Shown: in pieces, positions 53,806 to 63,964 of the stretch
Numbering within the stretch: the stretch's first letter is position 1
How the letters are laid out: the number at the start of each line of letters is the position of its first letter
Assembly: GCF_001676785.2 (NCBI RefSeq)
Contig: NZ_CP015910.2
Location: forward strand, 2,046,001 to 2,110,000
From: Brachyspira hyodysenteriae ATCC 27164
GTDB taxonomy: Bacteria; Spirochaetota; Brachyspiria; Brachyspirales; Brachyspiraceae
Direction of reading: 5' to 3'
DNA: 64,000 nt
Notes under the pieces: generated by a model
What the model was told of the DNA's origin: nothing
The model's database searches: none
The model's input: only the letters and a program-made list of their open reading frames with translations
Position numbers and translations under genes: made by a program

Positions 53806-54621
53806 TTAACTTACTTTCTTATCGGAATAAATGTAACTATCTTTATATGCTGGAATCTTTTTTATTTCAGCTAAAGCCTTTTGAGCTTCTTCTCTAGTTT
53901 CATATCTGCCTATTTTTAATTTATACATCATTTTTCCATCAGACATAGTTTCTTCTTTGATAAAAGCTTTTGGGAATTTAGCTTTTAAACTATCTCTAGC
54001 AGAATAAGTATTATCTTTGTCATAACCTACAGCAACTTGTATGAAGTATATAGAATCTGCTGAAGAACTTCTGCTATAAGGCACAGTGCTTTTTTCAGTA
54101 GTTGTCTGCTTAACAGGAGGTATACTAACCATTTGCTGAGGAGGAGTGTATGTAGTGTTAGGTGCTAATCCAGCTGTATCTTTTTCTTTAATATTTTCAT
54201 TGATTGCATCTAATTCAGAAGCCAAATTCTGAGTATATTCATTATATCTGTCTGCTGAAGTATTACCTTCTCTGATAATGCTGTTATTATTAACTGCAGC
54301 ATCATATTCGCTTAATGCTGTAATATCATCATTAGGCATATCAGCTGTACTTGTTTCTGTTGCTGCCATATTTTCGCCGTCCTGAGCATTTCTCATTAAA
54401 GCTGCAATAGAATCATCAGTATTATTTGCATGAACAGGTTTTGAACCGCCTAAATGAAACCCTAATACAAATATAAATAAAATTAAAGCAACAGAACTAA
54501 TAGAAAATATTAATAATCTTATAGGGGTAAAATTAACTATATAAAGAGTTTTTCTTCTGCCAATATTGTAATTAATAGAAGATCCTTTTTCTTCTGTGTT
54601 TGGATTTTGATTTAACTCCAT
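53806..54621 (-). CDS. SPOR-domain membrane protein
   Basis: 271 residues. A cytoplasmic N-terminus and one transmembrane helix (about 32-53, LLIFSISSVALILFIFVLGFHL) precede a low-complexity linker and a C-terminal SPOR domain (YFIQVAVGYDKDNTYSARDSL, then YKLKIGRYETREEAQKALAEI). SPOR domains bind denuded septal peptidoglycan. Its start overlaps the 3' end of coaE by 50 bases, placing it last in the probable ftsZ operon; a division role fits. Confidence 0.88.
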   Translation of the reverse strand: MELNQNPNTEEKGSSINYNIGRRKTLYIVNFTPIRLLIFSISSVALILFIFVLGFHLGGSKPVHANNTDDSIAALMRNAQDGENMAATETSTADMPNDDITALSEYDAAVNNNSIIREGNTSADRYNEYTQNLASELDAINENIKEKDTAGLAPNTTYTPPQQMVSIPPVKQTTTEKSTVPYSRSSSADSIYFIQVAVGYDKDNTYSARDSLKAKFPKAFIKEETMSDGKMMYKLKIGRYETREEAQKALAEIKKIPAYKDSYIYSDKKVS

Positions 54622-55192
54622 AATACCTTCCTAATTTTTTAGAGATTATAATTAAATTATTATAATCTTTCATGTTGTTTATTAGAATATCGGCATTGAG
54701 TCTATTATTTTTAACATCTCTTTGCATTTTTAATCTTTTTCTTGCTTCAGTTTCTGAAATATTTCTAGTTTTTTTCATTCTTTTGATAATATCAGAAGTT
54801 TTTGAATTGACATATATTAAACTGCTGCACATAAAACGAATTTTACTTCTCATAATAAGAGCAGCTTCTATTACAACATCTTTATCTGTACTTTCTACAA
54901 TTTCTTTTACTTTATTTTCTATATATGGATAATTAAGTTCCTGAAGTTTTTTTAACTTTTTAGCATTGCAAAATACTATGGATCCTAACTTTTTTCTGTC
55001 TATATTATTATTTTCATCTAATATAGATGATGAAAATTCTTTTACTATATTATCTTTATTATTAATTAAAGCCTCATGCCCTATCAAATCGGCATCAATA
55101 TATAATGCATTCATTTCCTCAGCAAGCATCTTAGAAAATGAACTTTTTCCGGAGCATATAAGTCCATATACTCCTACAATATTTCTTTCCAT
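54572..55192 (-). CDS. coaE: Dephospho-CoA kinase
   Basis: 206 residues. The P-loop is GLICSGKSSF (family usual GGIGSGKS), then DADLIGHEAL, the substrate Asp and His region, and RLKMQRDVKNNRLNADILINN near the end. It phosphorylates dephospho-CoA at the 3' position, the last step of CoA synthesis. It lies between the TPR gene (20 bases upstream) and the SPOR gene, which begins inside its last 50 bases. The P-loop variation is unusual but keeps Gly-Lys-Ser. Confidence 0.9.
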   Translation of the reverse strand: MERNIVGVYGLICSGKSSFSKMLAEEMNALYIDADLIGHEALINNKDNIVKEFSSSILDENNNIDRKKLGSIVFCNAKKLKKLQELNYPYIENKVKEIVESTDKDVVIEAALIMRSKIRFMCSSLIYVNSKTSDIIKRMKKTRNISETEARKRLKMQRDVKNNRLNADILINNMKDYNNLIIISKKLGRYYGVKSKSKHRRKRIFY

Positions 55193-55212
55193 AATATTTT
55201 TACTATTTATAA

Positions 55213-57147
55213 TTAATTAACAGCATTAGCATTTGTATTAGTACTTTGAACTGTGTTTGTTATATAAGGCATTACTATTTGATTTAAATTTACTTTATTC
55301 AAAAGTCTTCCGTCTATAAGTTTAGCCAAAGAAACATTTTCATCTGCTGTTATAACCTTTATCATACCTATAGCACTATTATAACCTCTAGTAGATAAAT
55401 CAGTTCTAGCTGCTGATGTATCATAAAGAATCAAATTCATATTATTAGTTATACCCTGCATTCTTCCAGCATTTATGTATATATTATCATTATGAATTTT
55501 TATAACTTTAGAATAGAAAGGAACGCTATTATTTATAACTCTTCCTGCCATAACAGCTGCCCCCATTATTTTTTCTCTGCCTCTAGTCATAACAGTGAAA
55601 TTAGTAACAACTTTCTCACTCTTAACATCAACTAAATCAAGCATGATAGTAAAAGTATCATTATTCTGAAAAGCAGAACCTCTTAAAAAATAATCAACTT
55701 TTCTATTATTAAGTTGTTTATATAAATCTATTGTATCATAATAATTTGTATACATCTCTAATACTTTAAATCTTCCAAATTGAGGAAGTACATAAGCCAA
55801 TGTCTGATATAAAGATGTATTCAAAAATAAAGGACTATCTTTTTGTGCTGTAATAGTATCTGTTATAGCAACTGTGAATCCAGGAGTTTCAAGATTATAC
55901 TGTTCTATTCCCCATGATTTTGAAACTATATTTTTATCTAATTTTCTTTTATAACTATCATATTTATATATAATAGATTTCTCTTCAGGGTTAACATTTC
56001 TTGCTATTTCTAATTCCTCTAAAGATTTCTCTTCCAATCCCATTCTTCTATAAACATCAGAAAGCATCAATCTTGCATAAGTATTAGCAGGATTTAATTT
56101 AAGCATATGTTTTAAATATGCCTGAGATCTTATATTATCTGCAAGTCTTGTATAATAAGATGCTAAATTTCCATAATATAAAGCAGCCCTATCCCTCTCA
56201 TAATCCACAGTAGGATTAGTATGTAGTAATACTCTTTCATAAGCAAGTCTGCCGAGTTCATCTTCAGGCTTAGTTCTAAGGTAATTTATATATGCATTTT
56301 TGGCTCTAACATAATTATTAGCTCCCTCATAAACATTACCTATATAATAGTATTTAGAATTATTTTTAAATCCTGTATCAGGCATATATTCCAACATAGC
56401 TATTGCTTCATCATATCTGCCCAAAGAAATAAATACATTAGCCTTCAATATTTTAGCATCATTATAATTTGTATAATAAAATAAGGCATTATTAATTTCA
56501 TCTAAAGATCTATTATATTCTTTATTTAAATAATAATAATTTGCTAAATGGTAATAAGATTCAGCCATTCTAGGATTATTAGTCATATTCTCATTAAATA
56601 AACTCAAAGCTGCAGCATTATTTCCATTAGCAAGATGCAAGTATGCCAAAGCAACAGTAGCTTCAGGTCTTACTCTGTCAAGAACTCTGGCTCTTTCATA
56701 CATATTCATAGCTGTTTGATAATATCCGGCTCTCTCACTTAAAACGCCTTCACCATAATTAGCTATATAATTTTTACTATCTAATTTTTTTATATCACTT
56801 ACTGTTGTTCTAGCTTCTGAATTTCTATTATTAATAAGCTCCATAGTTAGCTTTCTTTCGAGCAGTCTATAATTTCTTGAATGATAACGCTCTGCATCAG
56901 CTATTAAAGTTTCAACCATAGCAAAATTGTTAAGCTTTATATAATTATCTATCAATAAAAGATATGAATCTAAATCACTAGGCTTAACATTAAGAGATTC
57001 TAATATTCTTATAGAACTTTCATAATTTCTTTCATTATACAATTTCAAAGCATTTTCTAAAGTATTTTGAGAAAATGCATGAAAAGTAAATATTTGAAAA
57101 ATAAAAAGACTTAATAATAATCTTTTTTTAAAAATATTTTTCTTCAT
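55213..57147 (-). CDS. Exported TPR protein with a CsgG/LpoB- and FlgT_C-like C-terminal half
   Basis: 644 residues. A signal peptide (KKRLLLSLFIFQIFTFHAFSQ) leads to about ten TPR-like repeats (residues 30-400). The C-terminal half contains DYFLRGSAFQNNDTFTIMLD and VVTNFTVMTRGREKIMGAA, resembling the CsgG/TolB-N-like fold. Then VIKIHNDNIYINAGRMQGIT resembles the C-terminal domain of FlgT. These similarities are by eye. It lies 15 bases downstream of ftsZ and 20 before coaE, so it is likely co-transcribed; a periplasmic scaffold in envelope assembly is plausible. Confidence 0.65.
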   Translation of the reverse strand: MKKNIFKKRLLLSLFIFQIFTFHAFSQNTLENALKLYNERNYESSIRILESLNVKPSDLDSYLLLIDNYIKLNNFAMVETLIADAERYHSRNYRLLERKLTMELINNRNSEARTTVSDIKKLDSKNYIANYGEGVLSERAGYYQTAMNMYERARVLDRVRPEATVALAYLHLANGNNAAALSLFNENMTNNPRMAESYYHLANYYYLNKEYNRSLDEINNALFYYTNYNDAKILKANVFISLGRYDEAIAMLEYMPDTGFKNNSKYYYIGNVYEGANNYVRAKNAYINYLRTKPEDELGRLAYERVLLHTNPTVDYERDRAALYYGNLASYYTRLADNIRSQAYLKHMLKLNPANTYARLMLSDVYRRMGLEEKSLEELEIARNVNPEEKSIIYKYDSYKRKLDKNIVSKSWGIEQYNLETPGFTVAITDTITAQKDSPLFLNTSLYQTLAYVLPQFGRFKVLEMYTNYYDTIDLYKQLNNRKVDYFLRGSAFQNNDTFTIMLDLVDVKSEKVVTNFTVMTRGREKIMGAAVMAGRVINNSVPFYSKVIKIHNDNIYINAGRMQGITNNMNLILYDTSAARTDLSTRGYNSAIGMIKVITADENVSLAKLIDGRLLNKVNLNQIVMPYITNTVQSTNTNANAVN

Positions 57148-57162
57148 ATTTTAAATTACACC

Positions 57163-59157
57163 TTATCTCATAGTATTTCTTGCCTGTATTTGACGTCTCA
57201 AAAAAGCAGGTTTTTCTAAATCATTGTCAACTGTAGAAGTTTCACCAAATATAGACATTTTAGAACCCATTTTATTATGTTTATCCATATAATCATCTGA
57301 TACTATATCAAATGGTCTTTTATGATAATCAGAATGAGGATTATTATGCTTTTCCTCATCTTCAAAACGCATCTCTTCTGATATTTTTTCTACTGCTCTA
57401 CTATTAATAGTAGAATTTTTTGTTTCATATCTATGAGTATATTCTGAATTATTATTAACTATAGTTCTGTTAAATGTTTCCATAACATTGGCATTATAGT
57501 TATTATTTTCCTCATTAGTAATATTAGCTTTATCTTCTTCCTCAATAAATCTATTTGCTTTAGCTATTAAAGGTTTCTTAAGATTTCTAATATTATTTTC
57601 AAATTTATATTCTTTAGTTTCCTGAACATCATTCTTATTTGAAGTTAATACATTTTCTTTAACCTCTTCTTTTTCTTCTTCTACTGCTATTGTTTCTTTT
57701 TCTACCGCTTTCTCAGCTGTCTTAATATTTTCTGCCTCAGATTTACTAATTTCATTAACTTCTACTTTAGACTGAACACTTTCAAGTTCAACTTCTTTCT
57801 CTTCTTCAGGTTCTTTTACTATAGTATTTATATTATCTATTTCACTAATATTTTCAGCTGCATTTTTTGATACAGTTTTACTTTCAGCAATAATCTTTTC
57901 ATTAATTTCTACTTTATTTATTTCTGATTTATTGTTTTGTATATTTTCTTCTTTTTTATCGTTATTTTTTTCTTCAACTTTGTTTTCTACAGCAGGAGAT
58001 TCAACTTTATTAGTAACAGCATCATTAGAAGAATTAGAATTATTATTTATAACTTCATCTTTTTTATTATCTGTTACAGACTTGTTTATTATATCATTTG
58101 CATGTGAATCTACATCTTTATTTTCAGAATCATTTTTTGAATTAGCATCAAATCCTGTAGCAACTATTGTAACAATAATTTCATCTTTTATATCTTCTTT
58201 AGGACAAACACCAATTTTTATATTAGCATTATCATTAGCATAATTATTGATAATTTTACTAGCTTCTCTATACTCTTTCATAGCAAAATCTTTAGGACAA
58301 ACTATATTAGCAAGTATACCTCTAGCATTTTTGATGCTTGAAACATCTAGAAGAGGATTTTCAAATGCATTAGTTATAGCTTTTTGAAGTCTGTCATCTC
58401 CTTTACCTACTCCTATACCCAAATGAGCTCTTCCATTAGATAGAGAAATCATAGTTTTTACATCGGCAAAGTCAACATTTATGAATCCTGTTTGAGTAAT
58501 TATATCAGAAATTCCTTGTACTCCTTGACGAAGTATATCATCTACAACAGATAAAGCTTCTTCATAGCTGTAATCGTCCATATCAACCATATCATAAAGG
58601 TTTTCATTAGGTATTATGATAAGAGAGTCAACAACTGAAAGCATTTTATCTATACCAGACTCAGCACGGCTCATTTTTAATTTACCTTCATATTCAAAAG
58701 GTTTTGTAACAACACCTATAGTCAAAGCTCCAGCTTTTTTAGCAGCCTCAGCAACTACAGGGCTTGCTCCAGTTCCTGTACCGCCTCCGAAACTGCTTGC
58801 AATAAATACTAAATTAGCTCCGCTTACAACTTCTTCTATATTAGCTATATCTTCTCTTGCAGCTTCAGCACCTTTTTCAGGATCAGTACCGGCTCCTAGT
58901 CCTTGAGTTACTCTATCGCCCAAAACTATTCTTGTAGGAGCATTAGAACGGGATAATGCCTGAGCATCTGTATTCATGGCAATAAAATCTACATCTTTTA
59001 AACCTTCTTCTATCATTCTGTTTACAGCATTACATCCGCCGTTGCCGACTCCTATTACTTTTATTACTGTATCCAATGATGAAGAATCATTCTTAAATGC
59101 CATTTTTTCGCTCCCTTTCATATTATCTGCCAATTGTATGCGATAGTTAGGATTCAT
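57163..59157 (-). CDS. ftsZ: Cell division protein FtsZ with a very long linker
   Basis: 664 residues. The core (about 28-340) has the tubulin motif GGGTGTG (124-130) and the T7 loop NVDFAD (227-232). A low-complexity Glu/Lys/Asn/Val-rich linker of about 300 residues follows. The protein ends with the C-terminal peptide EKPAFLRRQIQARNTMR, which binds FtsA/ZipA-type partners. The ATG at 59157 has GGGGAG 6 bases upstream. A second in-frame ATG at 59103 (MAFKNDSS) also has AGGGAG upstream, so the start is uncertain; earlier ATGs lack a site. Heads the run with the TPR, coaE and SPOR genes. Confidence 0.92.
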   Translation of the reverse strand: MNPNYRIQLADNMKGSEKMAFKNDSSSLDTVIKVIGVGNGGCNAVNRMIEEGLKDVDFIAMNTDAQALSRSNAPTRIVLGDRVTQGLGAGTDPEKGAEAAREDIANIEEVVSGANLVFIASSFGGGTGTGASPVVAEAAKKAGALTIGVVTKPFEYEGKLKMSRAESGIDKMLSVVDSLIIIPNENLYDMVDMDDYSYEEALSVVDDILRQGVQGISDIITQTGFINVDFADVKTMISLSNGRAHLGIGVGKGDDRLQKAITNAFENPLLDVSSIKNARGILANIVCPKDFAMKEYREASKIINNYANDNANIKIGVCPKEDIKDEIIVTIVATGFDANSKNDSENKDVDSHANDIINKSVTDNKKDEVINNNSNSSNDAVTNKVESPAVENKVEEKNNDKKEENIQNNKSEINKVEINEKIIAESKTVSKNAAENISEIDNINTIVKEPEEEKEVELESVQSKVEVNEISKSEAENIKTAEKAVEKETIAVEEEKEEVKENVLTSNKNDVQETKEYKFENNIRNLKKPLIAKANRFIEEEDKANITNEENNNYNANVMETFNRTIVNNNSEYTHRYETKNSTINSRAVEKISEEMRFEDEEKHNNPHSDYHKRPFDIVSDDYMDKHNKMGSKMSIFGETSTVDNDLEKPAFLRRQIQARNTMR

Positions 59158-59466
59158 TGCAGCTCCCCTTGCTATATAATAAATTTCTAATTTAAATTCA
59201 TTTAAATTAAAAATAAATTTATAATAAACATATTTCAATAAACATAATTATATTAACATAATTGCCAAATTCTGCAAGTAGTAAAAATAAAAAAATATGT
59301 TATTATGTTAATCGGATTTTTTTAACTTTTAATTATAAAAAATATTATGTTAATTATATTTTTATTGTTTGTATTATTCTTATTTTAAATATATACTAAT
59401 AGATAACTAATATTACTTATAAAAAATAATAATGATAAAAAACAAAAATAATAAAAGAGAATATTT
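59158..59466. other. 309-base divergent region between ftsZ and mtaB, with a repeated 11-mer
   Basis: No gene. The exact 11-mer ATTATGTTAAT occurs three times: 59302-59312 and 59344-59354 on plus, and 59252-59262 on minus. A near copy (10 of 11) lies upstream of flgG near 610-620. A common operator or chance in A+T-rich DNA are both possible. Confidence 0.5.
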
Positions 59467-60720
59467 ATGAATATACATATACATACTTTTGGATGCCGCC
59501 TAAATCAATATGAAAGCGAAAAAATTTCATATGAGTTAAAAAATTTAGGTGCTAACATAACAGAATTAGATAATGCTGAGGCTATAGCTATAAATACATG
59601 CACTGTTACTAATGACAGTGATAAAAAGCTTATGTCATATTTAGAAAAATTGGGAGATATACAAAATAAAAAAGTATTTCTAATAGGATGCTATGTTTCA
59701 AAAAAAGATAAAGATTCTTCTATATTTAAAGACAATATCGTTCTTATACCAAATGAAAAAAAAGAAGAGGCTTCTGAAATAATATTCAATACTTTACATA
59801 ATAATTCCAACAATAAAATAGATAATCCTATATTCTTTCCTCAGGAACAAAGCAGAGCCTATTTAAAAATACAGGATGGATGCAATGTTTTTTGTACTTA
59901 TTGTATAGTATCAAGAGTACGCGGAAGTCATAGAAGTGTTGAACCTTCAAAAATATACGATGCTGTAAAAATGGCTAATGATTTTAATTATAAAGAAATA
60001 GTTTTAACAGGTTTAAATCTTGGTTCATACAACTATAATAATGAAATAAACTTCACAAAAATACTTCAAAATATATTAGAGTATTCATCTAAATATGGAA
60101 TAAGAATAAGACTTTCATCTATTGAGCCTATTTATTTTGATGATGGGCTTATAAGTCTATTTAAAAATGATGATATACTATGTCCGCATGCACATATACC
60201 TTTACAGTCTGGAAGCAATAAAATATTACAGCTTATGAACAGAAGATACACAAGAGAAGATTATCTAAATATCACAGAAAAACTGTATAAAACTAATTCA
60301 AATATGTCTATAAGCAGTGATGTAATGGTGGGCTTTCCTCATGAAGATAATAATGACTTTAATGATACTTATGATTTATGCGAAAAATCAAAATTTATAA
60401 AGATTCATATATTCAGGTATTCCAACAGAGAAAATACTCCTTCATCAAAGATGGATAATCAAGTTGGGTACAGAACTAAATTAAAAAGAGCTAAAACATT
60501 GAATAATTTAAATAACAAACTTAAAGATTCATATTACAAAAATGCTGAAGGAAGAGATTTAAAAATAGTAATAGAAAAAGCCTTACAAGATAACAACTAT
60601 ATTGGAACGAGTGCTGAATATTTAAAATGCAAAATTCATAGCGAAAATGCTTTAAGCAAAAAGGATCTTGTATCAGCAAAGGCATTGAAATATGAAAAAG
60701 GTATTATGATTTGCGAGTAA
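59467..60720 (+). CDS. mtaB: tRNA N6-threonylcarbamoyladenosine methylthiotransferase
   Basis: 417 residues. The MTTase N-domain cysteines are Cys10 (FGCRLNQYE), Cys45 and Cys75; the radical-SAM cluster is Cys139, 143, 146 in CNVFCTYC; PLQSGSNKIL and VGFPHEDNNDF are later core motifs. The FGCRLNQYE opening is the MtaB rather than the MiaB pattern. It adds a methylthio group to t6A37 in ANN-decoding tRNAs. The TRAM domain is short or degenerate. Confidence 0.9.
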   Translation: MNIHIHTFGCRLNQYESEKISYELKNLGANITELDNAEAIAINTCTVTNDSDKKLMSYLEKLGDIQNKKVFLIGCYVSKKDKDSSIFKDNIVLIPNEKKEEASEIIFNTLHNNSNNKIDNPIFFPQEQSRAYLKIQDGCNVFCTYCIVSRVRGSHRSVEPSKIYDAVKMANDFNYKEIVLTGLNLGSYNYNNEINFTKILQNILEYSSKYGIRIRLSSIEPIYFDDGLISLFKNDDILCPHAHIPLQSGSNKILQLMNRRYTREDYLNITEKLYKTNSNMSISSDVMVGFPHEDNNDFNDTYDLCEKSKFIKIHIFRYSNRENTPSSKMDNQVGYRTKLKRAKTLNNLNNKLKDSYYKNAEGRDLKIVIEKALQDNNYIGTSAEYLKCKIHSENALSKKDLVSAKALKYEKGIMICE

Positions 60721-60741
60721 ATCTAATATTAATAAATAATC

Positions 60742-60785
60742 CTGCTTTTAAGTTTTTCATTTAATAAAAAATAATTTAAAAGCAG
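60742..60785. terminator. Terminator between mtaB and the 1043-residue gene
   Basis: Perfect 10-bp arms CTGCTTTTAA/TTAAAAGCAG (60742-60751 with 60776-60785), loop 24; usable in either direction. Confidence 0.6.
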
Positions 60786-60832
60786 AATTTTATATTAATA
60801 ATTACATTTAATTAATAATAATATCTATATTA

Positions 60833-63800
60833 TTACATATCGTTTAATATATTATTAATAATATCTGTTAATTTATCAAATTCTATTTTTAATTTATTTT
60901 CATCTTCTATTTGATTTTTAAAAATTGAATGAATAATTTCTATTATTATATCAATTAAAAAATAACCCATATTTGATTTTTTATATATACAATCTGTACA
61001 TCCAAATAATAATTTTAATGAATCATATGAATAATTACTATAATCATTAAAAATATCATATATCACTTTTAAATTATTATCTTTTTGTAACTCTTCTAAA
61101 AATTGTTTAAAACCATTATTATTAATATTATTTATTTCATCACAATAATAACAATTAAAAACACCTTTAAGCATAATAAATTCTATTAATTCTGAAACAT
61201 ATATAAAACCTGAATGAATATTCAAGTATATAGTAATTACCTTATCAATAAAATACTTGCTGTCTTCAATAATTTCAGTAAATAAATATAAAATAATACA
61301 TACATTTTTTAAATTATTCTTATAGAAATATTGATTATATATTTTATCAAAAATTGGTACACATAATAATTCATCATCTATACTAGATATATTATTTATT
61401 TTAAGTAAATTATTTAATACTTTAAAAACTGCTTTAGAATCATATAAAGAATATAACAATATATTAATATGATATATATAATTCCAATCATTAAAAATAG
61501 TATTCCATATATTAGTATTATGTTCAAAATACATATTTAATAATTTTATTTTTGTATCTACATCATTATTTTCTATTAAATCAGAATTAATGATTTTATT
61601 TAAGATATAAAAATCTACAATATTATGGTTTTTCAAAACTTTAACAATATCTGAAATATTAGACTTATTAATTATATTCTTAAAAATATTTAATTTAATA
61701 AAATCATCTATGATTGCATTTAACTCTGTTCTGCCATTTTCAAAAAATATATATGAATAAATAAATGCTGAAAAAATGATAGAATTAGGAATATTTAATT
61801 TTTTTAATATATCTATTTTATTTTCAATTAAGTTTATATCTACACAATTTACTTTATATATTGAATCAATAACTTTATACATAAAAATCATTTTCATAAT
61901 ATTAGTATTTACATTACTATTTTCATTTAAATAAAAATATTTATTTATAATTATATCTAATGCTAGTATTTGCAATTCTCCACCATTTAAACTAGATTTT
62001 TTAATATAATTAACTATAGAATCAGGATCTATTTTATATATATTTTTTATAAATATTGTCCAAACATATATACCAAATATTTCTCTTCCAGAATAATCTA
62101 ATGCATTTGAAATTTCAATATAATTTTCTATAGATAATTCATCTTTTTTTATAATATCTAGTAAACTATTAGAATAAGTTAATGTCAATCCTGATTTTTC
62201 ATAATGATTATTAAATAAATATTTTTCCATTTTTATAAGCAATTCTGTTTTATCTGAAATTAATTCAATATCCTTATTAAAAATATCTGCCAATATTGTA
62301 TAATTATTTTGATTTATATGAGATAAAGTATCAGATAAAGCTAAAAAAGCGATTATTTCATCATCATTTTTTAATTTATTATATTTTTCAATAAAACCAT
62401 TTATATTATTTTTTAATACATAATCTATACTATTATTTTCTATATCATCTACTAAATATTTAATATATTTATTTTTGTATTTATTTTTATTATTTTTAAT
62501 AACATCTTTCATATTGAAAAACTCAATTGAATTATTTAATATATTATAAATATATTCTCTTAATTTATCATTTTTTAATATATCAATATATAATACTCCA
62601 AGAGGATATTCTACCATAACAGAGTTAATACTATTTGTAAGAGAATATAATAATACATTATTTCCTCTTTTTAATAATAAATACCTATCATGCATTTTTA
62701 CATTGTTTATCGTTTTTAATATTACATTAGTATTTGTTAATTCAAATAATTTATAAATATTTGACAATTGAGATGATAAATAATCACTATTTTTTGAAGT
62801 AGTAATTATTGTAATATTTCCAACAAGTCTATTAATCAATACCATCATATTTTGAGTAGAATTCATATTATTATCTTTATTATTTAAATCATCAAATGCA
62901 TCAAAATACGGATCTATAAAAATTGCCTCATCTGATTCTTTAACAAGTTCTATCATCTTATTCACACATTCTGTACTATTTATCTTTTCAAACCAATAAC
63001 TTTCTGATGCATTAAACTTTGTATAATCACATCTATCATTTATAAATTTATCTTTTATGTATTGATTATAAATGATATAATCTTTTAATTCAGTATTATT
63101 TATTTTATCAATATAACTTATTTTTGAATGTATAGTATTATCTTTTAATGATATATTTCTTAAATCTTTATTTTTTTTACTTAGAATATCAGTTATACTC
63201 AATATATTTTGCATAATATGCATTTTTAAATCTATCTCTAATAATAGGTGATAATTTTCATAATATATAGATTCTCCAGTTTCATCAAATATTTCTAAAC
63301 TATACCCAGTTGGCAGCATTGATACAGTAATATTTTTTAAATAATCAATATTAACAATGTTAATAATACTATCAAAAATTATTTCATCATAAGAATAAAT
63401 GATAAGCCTTGCTATATTACCCAACACACTATCATCAAATGATAAATGGACTTCAGATGAATATATATCTATATTTATTTTAATAGGAGTATTATAAAAT
63501 AAAATATTATTCTCCATAATATAAAAAGTTCCAATAGGTATAGAATCATTATAAAAAAATGGAGCAGCATATTTTTTTAATTTTTCTACAATATTACTCA
63601 TATCAATATTACCAAAGTCATAATCATTAATAAATAATTTTTTAAATTTATGTAAACTAATAAAAGAATATAAATTTTTTGATTTATTTAATTTAGCCTC
63701 TGATATATATTTTATATCCATATCATTACCATTTTGTTTAAGTAAATCAAATGAAAAAATATTATCATTGATATATTTATTAATGAATTCATTATATTCA

Positions 63801-63964
63801 TTTTTATCTAAAATACTAAAAGATATTTCTATTTCAGAATCATTAAAAACAGGTAATTTATCTAAAAAACAAAAATTATCACACTTTATTACAAATCCAA
63901 AAAGAAATATTTTATCATTACCTAAAATTAAGTTATAAATATAACAAATATATTTTTTTTCCAT
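60833..63964 (-). CDS. 1043-residue protein with a PLD-like motif (VPA1262-like?)
   Basis: Very Asn/Ile/Lys-rich. The middle (about 340-450) reads EAIFIDPYFDAFD, then VKMHDRYLLLKRG (His425-Asp-Arg) and LLYSLTNSINSVM. This DPY plus HDR(Y/F)LL(L/V) plus a late Ser/Asn pattern is that of single-motif phospholipase-D-like proteins, including the VPA1262 family. The usual HxK lysine is not seen, so catalysis is uncertain. Residues 1-340 and 460-1043 are unrecognised; the latter look helical and repetitive. AGGAT precedes the ATG. No partner gene is visible before the window ends. The family assignment is tentative. Confidence 0.55.
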   Translation of the reverse strand: MEKKYICYIYNLILGNDKIFLFGFVIKCDNFCFLDKLPVFNDSEIEISFSILDKNEYNEFINKYINDNIFSFDLLKQNGNDMDIKYISEAKLNKSKNLYSFISLHKFKKLFINDYDFGNIDMSNIVEKLKKYAAPFFYNDSIPIGTFYIMENNILFYNTPIKINIDIYSSEVHLSFDDSVLGNIARLIIYSYDEIIFDSIINIVNIDYLKNITVSMLPTGYSLEIFDETGESIYYENYHLLLEIDLKMHIMQNILSITDILSKKNKDLRNISLKDNTIHSKISYIDKINNTELKDYIIYNQYIKDKFINDRCDYTKFNASESYWFEKINSTECVNKMIELVKESDEAIFIDPYFDAFDDLNNKDNNMNSTQNMMVLINRLVGNITIITTSKNSDYLSSQLSNIYKLFELTNTNVILKTINNVKMHDRYLLLKRGNNVLLYSLTNSINSVMVEYPLGVLYIDILKNDKLREYIYNILNNSIEFFNMKDVIKNNKNKYKNKYIKYLVDDIENNSIDYVLKNNINGFIEKYNKLKNDDEIIAFLALSDTLSHINQNNYTILADIFNKDIELISDKTELLIKMEKYLFNNHYEKSGLTLTYSNSLLDIIKKDELSIENYIEISNALDYSGREIFGIYVWTIFIKNIYKIDPDSIVNYIKKSSLNGGELQILALDIIINKYFYLNENSNVNTNIMKMIFMYKVIDSIYKVNCVDINLIENKIDILKKLNIPNSIIFSAFIYSYIFFENGRTELNAIIDDFIKLNIFKNIINKSNISDIVKVLKNHNIVDFYILNKIINSDLIENNDVDTKIKLLNMYFEHNTNIWNTIFNDWNYIYHINILLYSLYDSKAVFKVLNNLLKINNISSIDDELLCVPIFDKIYNQYFYKNNLKNVCIILYLFTEIIEDSKYFIDKVITIYLNIHSGFIYVSELIEFIMLKGVFNCYYCDEINNINNNGFKQFLEELQKDNNLKVIYDIFNDYSNYSYDSLKLLFGCTDCIYKKSNMGYFLIDIIIEIIHSIFKNQIEDENKLKIEFDKLTDIINNILNDM

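Noticed and set aside
54572-54621. Possible frameshift joining coaE and the SPOR gene
   Set aside because: Both proteins are complete for their families, so this is a true 50-base overlap and not an error or fusion.
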